DNA of 64,000 bases from Paractinoplanes maris. GTDB taxonomy: Bacteria; Actinomycetota; Actinomycetes; Mycobacteriales; Micromonosporaceae. The notes beneath the pieces are model-generated. The model saw nothing but the letters and a program-made list of their open reading frames with translations, searched no databases and was not told the origin of the DNA. Positions 14,170 through 22,094 of the stretch are shown here, in pieces. Position 1 is the first letter of the stretch, and the number at the start of each line of letters is the position of its first letter. Made by a program: the position numbers and the translations under genes. Location of the stretch: NCBI RefSeq assembly GCF_023544465.1, contig NZ_JALPVL010000007.1:1-64000 (forward strand), written 5' to 3'.

Positions 14170-15153
14170 ATGTCGCACGACACCGAGGATCGCCTCACCA
14201 CGGCACTGCAGGGCTTCCGCTCCGACCCGTCGTTCTCGCCGGAGATCGACGACATCCTGGCCCGCGGCAAGAAGATCAGCCGTCGCCGGATCGCCTGGCG
14301 CGCCACGGCCGGTGGCACCTTCGCCGCCGCCGCGGTCACAGCGGTGGCTCTCGCCGCCGGCGGCACCGGCATCCCGGCCCGGTCGCCGGCGCCCAACCTC
14401 GCTGCCCCGGGCTCGTCCGCAACTGCGGAACAACCTCCGGTCGTACGACTGGTCGGCCACCTCACCGCGCTCGAGCAGACCGAGGGCGACGCCACGCTGA
14501 TCTCGCGCAGCCAGGCCTACACCGACGGCAAGAAGGTCGACGTCTGGGACCTGCACGCCGACAACGGCGACTACTTCTTCGCCAAGACCCGCGCCGGGCT
14601 CCCGGCCCGGGTCGAAAAGGGCCGGTCGCAGATGGACAAGGCGGACGAGGCCGGCCGTAAGCGGGCGGTCGCCGCGGCGAAGCTGGCGGCCAAGGGCGAC
14701 CTGAACGAGGCCCGTAAGCGGATGGCGCGCGCCTTCTACACCGGCGACAACCCGGTGCCGATCGAGGCTCCGGGTGCCGTCAAGCCCCTCACCGAGGGGG
14801 ACAAGATCAAGGCGAAAGCCACTGGCACCAAGGCGGTCGCGGGCAACTACACCGACAACTGGGTGTGGAACACCTCGATGGACGCGCTGCGCGACGGCGC
14901 CGGCGACCCGGCCGTCCGCGCCGGTGTGCTGCGGCTGCTCGACCAGATGCCCGAGATCTCGATCGAGGAGGGCACCCTCGGCGGCCGCAAGGTGCTGACC
15001 CTGACCGCCGGCGCCCCGGCCGTCGACAGCCCCGAGAGCGTCGTCGTCGACGCCGGAAGCGGCATGCCCGTCAAGTACACCAACACGTTCGTCACCGTCA
15101 CCTACACGGTGACCCGGGTGACGCTCGCAGACGTCGCCGCCGGCAAGTTCTGA
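14170..15153 (+). CDS. Single-pass membrane protein paired with the ECF sigma factor
   Basis: 327 residues from ATG 14170, two bases after the sigma stop. A cytoplasmic N-terminus of about 40 residues (MSHDTEDRLTTALQGFRSDP) is followed by one membrane segment (about 45-66) and a large extracytoplasmic domain with many Lys/Ala-rich helices and a C-terminal strand region (GGRKVLTLTAGAP, SVVVDAGSGMPVKYTNTF). Many SigE-family sigma genes have such partners, often annotated CU044_5270-like. Short N-terminal segments of these bind the sigma factor. No zinc-binding ZAS motif (HxxxCxxC) is present, so classical anti-sigma activity is uncertain. Confidence 0.65.
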   Translation: MSHDTEDRLTTALQGFRSDPSFSPEIDDILARGKKISRRRIAWRATAGGTFAAAAVTAVALAAGGTGIPARSPAPNLAAPGSSATAEQPPVVRLVGHLTALEQTEGDATLISRSQAYTDGKKVDVWDLHADNGDYFFAKTRAGLPARVEKGRSQMDKADEAGRKRAVAAAKLAAKGDLNEARKRMARAFYTGDNPVPIEAPGAVKPLTEGDKIKAKATGTKAVAGNYTDNWVWNTSMDALRDGAGDPAVRAGVLRLLDQMPEISIEEGTLGGRKVLTLTAGAPAVDSPESVVVDAGSGMPVKYTNTFVTVTYTVTRVTLADVAAGKF

Positions 15154-15170
15154 TCACCGCCAGATCAGGA

Positions 15171-15203
15171 GGCCGCATCCGGGGAACACCCTCGGGTGCG
15201 GCC
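15171..15203. terminator. Rho-independent-like hairpin after the sigma operon
   Basis: ggccgcatcc (15171-15180) pairs with gggtgcggcc (15194-15203), a 10-bp GC-rich stem with one G-U pair, 18 bp after the stop of the membrane protein gene. There is no clear U-tract, which is common for actinobacterial terminators. It could also serve the convergent cupin gene. Confidence 0.6.
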
Positions 15204-15268
15204 CTGTCGCGTTCAAGGTTGTGCCTACCAGGCCGGGTCCGCCCTGTAAGACCGGCCGCAGCCCGCCC

Positions 15269-15676
15269 TCATTCCAGGTGGAAGTCGGCGAAATCGAAGC
15301 CAGGACTCACCACGCAACTGACCAGAACGTGGTCGTCGCCCGCCGGTGCGGCTGATTGCCACTCCCCCGCCGGCACCAGGATCTGCGGATTGCCGGCGCT
15401 GAGGATCGCGGGCTGGTTTCCCTTGCCGATGGTGAGCGCCAAGGGGCCACCTGAGTGCCAGAACCAGATCTCGTCGGACCGTACGGTGTGCCAAGCCGAC
15501 GACTCGCCTGGTTGGAGGAGAAACAGGATCGCCGTCGCGGCAGCACGGCGGCCCGGATAACCATCAGGCTCGAACGCCACGGCCGACCGGTACGTCTCCC
15601 TGAACCACCCACCTTCAGGATGCGGCTGGAGGTCGAAGCGTTCAGCGAGAGGCGGGCGCACGGTCATGGAGATCAT
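15269..15676 (-). CDS. Cupin_5 (DUF985) family protein
   Basis: 135 residues from ATG 15676 (ATG 15667 also possible). The sequence has the DUF985 pattern: LAERFDLQPHPEGGWFRETYR, ILFLLQPGESSAWHTVRSDEIWFWHSGGPL and GDDHVLVSCVVSPGFDFADFHL. The His and Glu residues in SSAWHTVRSDEIWFWH would line the cupin metal or ligand pocket. These single-domain cupins resemble sugar epimerase-like proteins, but no activity is established. It stands alone, convergent to the sigma operon. Confidence 0.88.
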   Translation of the reverse strand: MISMTVRPPLAERFDLQPHPEGGWFRETYRSAVAFEPDGYPGRRAAATAILFLLQPGESSAWHTVRSDEIWFWHSGGPLALTIGKGNQPAILSAGNPQILVPAGEWQSAAPAGDDHVLVSCVVSPGFDFADFHLE

Positions 15677-15715
15677 GCTAGTTCGGCCTGACGGCGCCCA
15701 GCGGTGTCAGACCTG

Positions 15716-15853
15716 TCACGTACCGAAGCCCACGGCCGAATACGACCACACCACGGCGTACGCGATACCCGCCACCGTCACGAGCATGAGCAGACCGAAG
15801 ACGAAGGGCCAGGCCCACGCGACGGTTTCGCGGTCGTTCGATGCCAGCGACAT
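15716..15853 (-). CDS. 45-residue membrane protein, paralogue of the one at 37330
   Basis: The product begins MSLASNDRETVAWAWPFVF and has one long hydrophobic stretch (about residues 12-38). The start ATG 15853 has GGGAG 5 bases upstream. The N-terminus matches the small protein at 37330-37467 (MSLATNDQQPIAWAWPAVF), including the AWAWP motif, LMLx-PVAG-like core and length. I do not recognise the family. It is read in the same direction as the DISARM-like operon, 180 bp downstream, with no sign of coupling. Confidence 0.72.
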   Translation of the reverse strand: MSLASNDRETVAWAWPFVFGLLMLVTVAGIAYAVVWSYSAVGFGT

Positions 15854-16033
15854 GATTGCTCCCAGAAACGTCGTTGCTTCTTGACGCTCCTGATTCTTCG
15901 ATCCGACCGCCTCTCCCACATCCGCACGTGGGTGGATCCTCACCCGACTCGACTACGACTTTGGTGGGAAGCCGGCGCGCCCGCTCCGATGGGCAACTCG
16001 AGTCCGCGCCATTCCGGAACGGCGGCAGGGCCG

Positions 16034-18166
16034 TCAGCGGCGCACGGACAGGAACGGACTCGGTGTGCCGTGCCAGAAGATCGCCAACTCGTCGCGGGCT
16101 CGGGTGCAGGCGACAAACAGCAGCGACCGGTCACGCTGTTGTTCGCGCTGAAACCTCCGGGGATCGCTGTCGCGGTAGCGGTAGATCATCTGACGCGGAA
16201 CGAGGCCGTCGGTGACGCCAGCGATGATCATCTTTCGGTATTCCAGTCCCTTGAAACGGTGCATGGTGCCGACATGCACGCCGTCGGACTGCTGGGGACC
16301 GTCCGGACCGATTTCCACCGCGATTATGCCGTCCTTCCCGAGTCGGGCCACAACATCAGTCACCAGCTCACGGGTCGGCAGGCAGACGGCGACCGACCCG
16401 TCCGCCGGGGTACCGCAGGATCTGAGCTCCTCAACAATCAACTCGCGCTCCTGATCCCAGCTGTCCGCGCCGATGAAGCGGGGTTCACCGCCCTGCAGCA
16501 AGGAGCGGTACCCGGCGAGACTCTCGTCGCCGCCGTCGAGGTCGTCGTAGGTGACTCCGCTCATCACCTCGAGTGCCGCGGCCAGGATCTGCCGTGTGGT
16601 GCGATAGCTCAATGTGAGCCGCGCCGACCGGCCGCGAATGTTGATACCAAGGCTGCCCAGCGTCACTCGGTTGTCGTAAACACGCTGGTGAGTGTCACCG
16701 GTGAGGAACATGTCGTCGGGGCCGGACGAGACCATGGCTCGCAGCATCCGCCAGTGGGCGGCGCTCAGGTCCTGCGCCTCATCGACCACGACGTGCTTGT
16801 AGCGGTGGCTCCCGGCATCGGCGTGCGCTGTCTCGAGAACGGCCGCGCGCACGGCGACCTGCCGCCAGGTCCACAGATCCTGGGCGGCGAGCCACCGGAC
16901 GAAGCGATCGGTCAGCTCCCAGATCTGATCACGTTCCATCCGGGTGAGGTTCCGCCCTCGATAAGGCCGGCGTGCCCGGAAATAATCGGATCGCGAGGAC
17001 AGCGCTTGACCGAGAATCACCTGCTCCCACTCGGAAGCAAGGAAGTCCGCGTCCCACCCGGTGGTTCCGATCTCGCCGGTCAGAAACCTCCGCCACAGCT
17101 GGGGACCTTGACTGTCATCGACCTTCCGCTTCGGTGCACGGGAGTCGTTCTCCGCCACGACCCGACTCGCCAGGCGATCGATGGTCACCACATCCACCCG
17201 GGCGACAACTTCCGCGCCCCCCAGAGCCAGCAGGCGCGCACGCAGGTCGGCCGCGAGATTGCGGTTGAACGTGGTGAGCAGAATCGGCCTGTCCGAGCCG
17301 GGTGGGAGCTGCCGGACCAGGTGAACCACCCGGTGGAGTGCCACGATGGTCTTACCTGTACCGGGGCCACCGCCGATACGGGCTGGGCCGCTGTACCGGC
17401 GCTCCACAATCTTCCTCTGGGTCGGATGGAGAAACACCTGCCACCGCTCGAACGACCCGGCCAACATGAACTGCAAGGCCTCGTCGTCGCTCGTCACCTG
17501 GGTGGCGGGTCTCATGACCGCAGCCGCGAGGTCCTCGACGTCCACCTCGTCGTGCGCCTGTACCGGCTCGGTGATCCCTTTGAGCACCTCGTCGTACGAT
17601 TTGCCGTCGAACAGCGCGAACAGCACGTCCGTCGTCAACTGAGGCGCCCTGTCGAGAAGTTCCATCAACTCGTCCTCGCTGGTGAGACGCCGGATCCGCG
17701 GAAGCAAAGGCTCGGCGACTCCCAGCCTGATCAGTTGTGCGTCGCTGTGTTCGGCGAACAGCGGACGCGATTCTTTCACGTCCGAGAGGACCCGTCCGAC
17801 GATGCTGTCCCCGACCGGTCTCGTATCGATCGGCTCGAGTTCCGTCACCTCGATGCCACCGGTCACCCGGTTGATCCGGTAGGCGAACCGGTCCAGGTCC
17901 TCGTACACCGCACTGCGGTGCTCCACGCCGATCAGCAGATAGTTCTGTTCGGTGACGTGCAGCAGCAATGCTCGCAGATCCCGCTTGACCCGGGCGGACA
18001 GAAGTCTGTTGTCGCCCTGGAGGGCCTTGAGGTTGATTCCGGGTTGGTGAGGGTTGTTTCGGAACTTGTGCATGAATTCGTAGACCGCCCCGATGTCGGA
18101 GCGGGACAGTTTCATGATTTCTTTCTCCGCACGGTCCAGGACCTGCAGGCGCGCCGCGGTAGTCAT
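16034..18166 (-). CDS. UvrD/Rep-type SF1 helicase with N-terminal RelE-like domain
   Basis: 710 residues from ATG 18166; GTG 18169 is one codon earlier. Residues about 15-105 resemble a RelE/ParE toxin fold (SRSDIGAVYEFMHKF, KRDLRALLLHVTEQNYLLIGVEHRSAVYED), a combination found in other actinobacterial helicases. The helicase core has GGGPGTGKT (265-273), DEAQD (462-466), LTLSYRTTRQI, and GTMHRFKGLEYRKMI with VACTRARDEL near the end. It probably unwinds or translocates on DNA, perhaps processing phage DNA. The start overlaps the methylase stop, making it the last gene of the seven-gene operon. Whether the RelE-like part keeps RNase activity is unknown. Confidence 0.85.
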   Translation of the reverse strand: MTTAARLQVLDRAEKEIMKLSRSDIGAVYEFMHKFRNNPHQPGINLKALQGDNRLLSARVKRDLRALLLHVTEQNYLLIGVEHRSAVYEDLDRFAYRINRVTGGIEVTELEPIDTRPVGDSIVGRVLSDVKESRPLFAEHSDAQLIRLGVAEPLLPRIRRLTSEDELMELLDRAPQLTTDVLFALFDGKSYDEVLKGITEPVQAHDEVDVEDLAAAVMRPATQVTSDDEALQFMLAGSFERWQVFLHPTQRKIVERRYSGPARIGGGPGTGKTIVALHRVVHLVRQLPPGSDRPILLTTFNRNLAADLRARLLALGGAEVVARVDVVTIDRLASRVVAENDSRAPKRKVDDSQGPQLWRRFLTGEIGTTGWDADFLASEWEQVILGQALSSRSDYFRARRPYRGRNLTRMERDQIWELTDRFVRWLAAQDLWTWRQVAVRAAVLETAHADAGSHRYKHVVVDEAQDLSAAHWRMLRAMVSSGPDDMFLTGDTHQRVYDNRVTLGSLGINIRGRSARLTLSYRTTRQILAAALEVMSGVTYDDLDGGDESLAGYRSLLQGGEPRFIGADSWDQERELIVEELRSCGTPADGSVAVCLPTRELVTDVVARLGKDGIIAVEIGPDGPQQSDGVHVGTMHRFKGLEYRKMIIAGVTDGLVPRQMIYRYRDSDPRRFQREQQRDRSLLFVACTRARDELAIFWHGTPSPFLSVRR

Positions 18167-20052
18167 CACGCCTTCACCGCCGAGGTTCCCTCGGATGATG
18201 CGTCGTCCTCCCGATTCGGGGTCAGCGCTCCGGCCGCCAAACCATCGGCGGTCTGACGGGTCAGCCGATCCCCGATCACGGTCGCCGCACGCACAGCCAT
18301 GTCGAACTGCTGAAGCTTCCGGAAGATCGAACCGTGACGACGCTGCTCCTCGACCGGAATGCGAGGCACCTGCGCCCTACGGACGTCGGAGCGCTGCGAG
18401 CCCGACGAACTTCCGGTCTGACGTTCGTTGGCCGAGGTGCGCAGATAGCCGGCGAGGAACCAGGGATCCAGGCTTTGCTGGTCCGATCGCAGAAGATGGA
18501 GCCCTCGGCCGAGCAACGGTCCACCGTCGACGATCACGCGTGGGGACAAACCGAATGCTGCGGTGGGAACCACGACATCTCCAGGCTCCAACGTGATCAG
18601 TGGGGCCGGGCGAAGATCCGCGCGGCCGGCCGGTCGGCCTTGAAGGACGTCGTCGCTCGTCAGGACGAGAACCTCGGAGGCGGATCCGGAGTCCGCCGAG
18701 CCGACCCGGACCGGTCCGAGAAGTTGTAGATGGCCGGACCGGATCAGATCGGCAACGGAGACCGAGGGCAGAGCGATCCCGGGTTCGGCAATCGCGCTGA
18801 CCGCGGGAAGAAGCTCATGGAGCGAGTCGAGAACTTCGGAGAGACGCTTCCAGTCGTCGAACACAGCGGCAGCGAAGTCAGGTCCGCTCGGCCCGGGGTG
18901 GCCACGTCGGCCCGGCGTCAGGTCGACCTCGTCGTCGAGCAATTCGACCACCGGCACGGAGTGCACGAGCGCTCCACCTCGTTCGACCGCGTCCGTGATG
19001 CGCTTGAAGGCAAGGTCGAGAGGCTCCGTGCCCGCATCGACGAACAGCACATCCGAGGCAGGCGATGCCACGTCGCGTTCGAGAACCCACAGGTGCAGGC
19101 CGACAGCGTGGGGCGCAGCCGCTCCCGGCGGAAGGGCAACAACGGCTCGAACAACACCTCGCCTCAAGAGTTCCGCCCGGATCCGTCGGCCTGCACGCCG
19201 GCCGGCCGCCGACGGGGGCATCAACAACACAGCTCGTCCACCGGTCGTCAGATGTGCCAGCGCGTGTTGCACCCAGGCGAGCTCGGGCTCGGTGCGCGGC
19301 GGCACCCCGAACTCCCACCGCCGATCGTAACCGAGCTCCTCGTGTCCCCAATTCGTCAGCCCGAACGGCAGATTGGCCACCACCGCGTTCACAGTCAGGT
19401 CAGGAAAGCCATCGTGTCGCAACGAATCACCCGTACGGATCTCGCCCGCGGAGCCGCTCGAGCCCAGCCAGAGCGACGCCAGCCGGGTGGCCGCCGCATC
19501 GTTGTCCTGGCCGTAGACCGCCTCGGCGCCGGCGCGCGTCGCGGCGCGCAACAGCCGACCGGTCCCACATGCGGGATCAAGAACCGAGCCCGCTCGTACG
19601 CCCGCAAGAGTGACCATAAGATCGGCAAGTGCGTCGGGCGTGGTCACCGCGCGTTGACCCGGCTGGTCGGCGAACCGATCCCACAAAGCCTCGAGAGCCG
19701 GCTCCTCACCGATTGCCGCCGACAAGGCATCGAGTGCCGGCCGGAGCTCCTCGAACGGCAGAGCCTGGCGTCCGAGCAGGTGTTCACCCGCCACGGCGAG
19801 CGCCTCGGCCGGACCCTCCGCGACGGCCAGCAGACTGCGCCAGAGCCGGTCCTCGTCCGCCACGGCCGGCAGCTTTCCCTGCTCGGACAGCCACTGCTCG
19901 ACCTCGTCCAGATCGAACTGTGGACTCGCTGCTGTGCCACCCACAGGCCGCGGGAAAGATTCGTACCGCTTGCGCCAGTTGCTGACCGCGGCGCGTCCGA
20001 CCCCGGCCAGCCGCGCGATGTCGGCTGCGGTGATCTTTGCTCTTGACTGCAC
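18166..20052 (-). CDS. N6-adenine DNA methylase fused to N-terminal HTH and C-terminal specificity-like domain
   Basis: 628 residues from GTG 20052. Residues 5-57 form a MerR/excisionase-like HTH (ITAADIARLAGVGRAAVSNW, then FDLDEVEQWL). The HsdM-like methylase has motif I DPACGTG (159-165) and motif IV NLPF (227-230), a variant of NPPF. The C-terminal third resembles an HsdS half-site: LLGPVRVGS, LEPGDVVVPTAAFG, LDPWFLAGYLRTSANERQ and QVPRIPVEEQRRHGSIFRKL. It probably marks host DNA in the DISARM-like system and carries its own target recognition. DISARM class 1 also uses an N6-type methylase. The upstream gap holds an inverted repeat at 20087-20112. Confidence 0.87.
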   Translation of the reverse strand: MQSRAKITAADIARLAGVGRAAVSNWRKRYESFPRPVGGTAASPQFDLDEVEQWLSEQGKLPAVADEDRLWRSLLAVAEGPAEALAVAGEHLLGRQALPFEELRPALDALSAAIGEEPALEALWDRFADQPGQRAVTTPDALADLMVTLAGVRAGSVLDPACGTGRLLRAATRAGAEAVYGQDNDAAATRLASLWLGSSGSAGEIRTGDSLRHDGFPDLTVNAVVANLPFGLTNWGHEELGYDRRWEFGVPPRTEPELAWVQHALAHLTTGGRAVLLMPPSAAGRRAGRRIRAELLRRGVVRAVVALPPGAAAPHAVGLHLWVLERDVASPASDVLFVDAGTEPLDLAFKRITDAVERGGALVHSVPVVELLDDEVDLTPGRRGHPGPSGPDFAAAVFDDWKRLSEVLDSLHELLPAVSAIAEPGIALPSVSVADLIRSGHLQLLGPVRVGSADSGSASEVLVLTSDDVLQGRPAGRADLRPAPLITLEPGDVVVPTAAFGLSPRVIVDGGPLLGRGLHLLRSDQQSLDPWFLAGYLRTSANERQTGSSSGSQRSDVRRAQVPRIPVEEQRRHGSIFRKLQQFDMAVRAATVIGDRLTRQTADGLAAGALTPNREDDASSEGTSAVKA

Positions 20053-20086
20053 GAACCGCAGTGTACGCCTTCGACAAGCTACACGA

Positions 20087-20112
20087 GTGTTGACATGGTT
20101 GACGAACAACAC
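20087..20112. promoter_or_regulatory. Inverted repeat between kinase and methylase genes
   Basis: gtgttg (20087-20092) and caacac (20107-20112) form a perfect inverted pair with a 14-bp centre. Inside lie two gttgac units (20089-20094 and 20098-20103), the same core as the repeats at the operon promoter near 33700. This is one of only two real gaps in the operon, so it may be an internal control site. I see no convincing promoter boxes on the minus strand. Confidence 0.35.
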
Positions 20113-20113
20113 G

Positions 20114-21982
20114 TCATCGAGCGAACCTCTTCGCGATCTCCTCGGCCGTCCACCTGTCGGTGGTCCGTGCATCCCAACCAGCCGCCAGGAAAGCGGCATC
20201 TCGAGCCACAGCTTCGCGACCACTCCCGCTCAGGAGGACAGCGGTCTTCCGGTCAGGCCAGGCCAACTCGGCCGGCCACGCCTCGTCGCCGAGTTCGTAA
20301 CCGACCACTGGCACCGGTACGCCGCGCCCGGCGAGGCTGATCACCAACTGGTTCAGAGCCGGCTCCTCCCGGTCGGCGTAGGTGAGCACCTCTCGCCACG
20401 CCGGGTCCACCCGGGCCACCTCATCGTCCGTTCGCATCGAGTTCAAGAGACCCGACACCTCCTCAGGTGCCCGGCCTTGCGGATCGGGGAACCGCCGGAG
20501 GTCCGCCAACAGACCCGTCAGAGTCTGCCGAGCGGCTCCTCGGCGGCCCGCACCGAGCTGAAGCAGCCCGATCTGCTTCCGCAGCTCCAGTGTCCGAGGA
20601 TCGTTCTCACCGGAGGTCCGGCGGCGTTCGGCGAGCAACTCGTCGAGCTGGCTGATGGCCTGGCCGACCTGGCCGGTGAGCGCGTAGCAGGTGGCCTCGT
20701 TCAGGCGGCAGTCGAACAGAAGGTCCGCGGAGCCGGCACGGGCAAGGTCCGCAGCGAGAGCGTGAAAGGCGGGAGCGGCACGCCGATAGTTGCCACCGTC
20801 GAACAGGGTGGTGGCCAGATCGTAGCGGACTTTGACAACATCGTCGTCGGTGTTGCCGAACGCTTTACGGGACCGCCTTTCCACGTCCTGCAAAGCCTCG
20901 GCGGCCTGCCGGAACCGCGACTGCCGCACCAGATCCCGAGCCTCGTTCCGCGTTCGGGTGAGGTCTTGACGGCTGATGCCGGCGTCCGTCGTCCGGGGCG
21001 CATCGTCGTCACTCACCGCAACAGGCACCGGCGACGACGCGGCCGCGGCCACGGGTCCTGGCTGGATCCGACTCAGGACCCCGGCGTACATCCGATTTCC
21101 GCTGGTGCGTCCCGGCGGGTCGAGGGCACCGAGAAGTGGACCGAGGTCGGTGACGAACGGCAGCAGACGCTCGTAGACGACGTCGGCGCCCGCCGGACGG
21201 TCATCCGGCTTCTTCTCCAGCAGGTCCAAGATCAGGCGCTCGAGCTCGGCCGGGACGTCCGGCCGTAGTGAACGCACCGGCGCGGGTTGTTCCTTGACCT
21301 GTTGAGCCATGACCGCGTACGACGTCGATCCGGCGAAGACATGGCGGCCGGTCAACATCTCGTGCAGCGTGCAGCCGAGTGCGTAGAGATCGGTGGCCGG
21401 TTCGCTGAGGTTGGTCTCGACCTGTTCCGGAGCCATGTAGGCCGGAGTGCCGAGATGTTCTCCCGTCTGCGTGATGCGGGAGAAGTCGGCCAACGTCAGC
21501 GCGACAGCCAGTCCGAAGTCGAGAACCTTGACGCCGCCGTGCGGCTCGAGCACAAGGTTGCCCGGTTTGAGATCACGGTGCACCAGGGACTCCGCGTGAG
21601 CCGCGACAAGCACTGAACACACTTGCGCTGCGATCGCCGCCACCCAGCCGATCGGAAGCGGCTTGTGCTCCTCGAGCAGATCATTTACGCCGACGCCATG
21701 AATGCGTTGCATGACGATGAAAGGGAGCCCGTCGTCGACGCCCACGTCGTAGATGGCCGGGACGCCTGGATGTTCCAACCGAGCGGTGATCCGGGCCTCT
21801 CGGGAGAACCGGCGGAGAATGTGCTCCTCGTCCTGGGTCCCGGCCGGCAGCCGGACGAACTTCACCACCACCTCGCGATCAAGGGTGGTGTCGCGCCCCA
21901 GCCAGACCTCCCCCATCCCGCCTCGCGCCAACGGCAGGCTGTCCAACTCGTAACGCCCGTTGTTGAGGCTGCGCCCTGGCAC
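20114..21982 (-). CDS. Hanks-type Ser/Thr protein kinase with TPR-like region and nuclease-like C-terminus
   Basis: 622 residues from GTG 21982, chosen because GGGGAGA precedes it by 5 bases. The kinase domain (about 8-280) is complete: GGMGEVWLG, Lys41 in VVVKF, HRDLKPGN (135-142), DFGLA (155) and GTPAYMAPEQ. No transmembrane helix follows. Residues about 350-530 are helical with TPR character (AEALQDVERRSRKAFGNTDD, GNYRRAAPAFHALAADLARA). The last about 65 residues, VVGYELGDEAWPAELAWPDR then KTAVLL and AAGWDARTTDRWTAEEIAKR, resemble a small Vsr/PD-(D/E)xK-like domain seen at the ends of some actinobacterial helicase proteins. Kinases occur in Pgl/BREX type 2 (PglW) but not in canonical DISARM. 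Confidence 0.85.
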   Translation of the reverse strand: MPGRSLNNGRYELDSLPLARGGMGEVWLGRDTTLDREVVVKFVRLPAGTQDEEHILRRFSREARITARLEHPGVPAIYDVGVDDGLPFIVMQRIHGVGVNDLLEEHKPLPIGWVAAIAAQVCSVLVAAHAESLVHRDLKPGNLVLEPHGGVKVLDFGLAVALTLADFSRITQTGEHLGTPAYMAPEQVETNLSEPATDLYALGCTLHEMLTGRHVFAGSTSYAVMAQQVKEQPAPVRSLRPDVPAELERLILDLLEKKPDDRPAGADVVYERLLPFVTDLGPLLGALDPPGRTSGNRMYAGVLSRIQPGPVAAAASSPVPVAVSDDDAPRTTDAGISRQDLTRTRNEARDLVRQSRFRQAAEALQDVERRSRKAFGNTDDDVVKVRYDLATTLFDGGNYRRAAPAFHALAADLARAGSADLLFDCRLNEATCYALTGQVGQAISQLDELLAERRRTSGENDPRTLELRKQIGLLQLGAGRRGAARQTLTGLLADLRRFPDPQGRAPEEVSGLLNSMRTDDEVARVDPAWREVLTYADREEPALNQLVISLAGRGVPVPVVGYELGDEAWPAELAWPDRKTAVLLSGSGREAVARDAAFLAAGWDARTTDRWTAEEIAKRFAR

Positions 21983-22020
21983 TGTCTCTCCCCGGCTCGC
22001 ATTGATGTTCGACGTTCCGT

Positions 22021-22038
22021 GGTGGCGCGAACACCACC
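22021..22038 (-). other. Small RNA hairpin with UUCG loop in the drmB-kinase gap
   Basis: On the minus-strand transcript GGUGGUG-UUCG-CGCCACC forms a 7-bp stem (one G-U pair) closed by a UUCG tetraloop. It lies midway between the drmB stop and the kinase start, 39 bases before GTG 21982. There is no U-tract, so it is more likely an RNA-stability or attenuation element than a terminator. This is a weak inference from pairing alone. Confidence 0.35.
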
Positions 22039-22094
22039 CCGGACTCCGTCGTGCATTCTCGCGTACGGACGTGTGCCCGTGCGGCCGGCCTTGG

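Noticed and set aside
15915..15932. Hairpin cccac/gtggg downstream of the DISARM-like operon as its terminator
   Set aside because: Only a 5-bp stem with no U-tract; too weak to support.
15704..18256. 850-residue open frame on the plus strand opposite the RelE-UvrD gene
   Set aside because: It is a mirror frame kept open by high GC third positions. It has no recognisable domain or ribosome-binding site and lies fully over a clear helicase.
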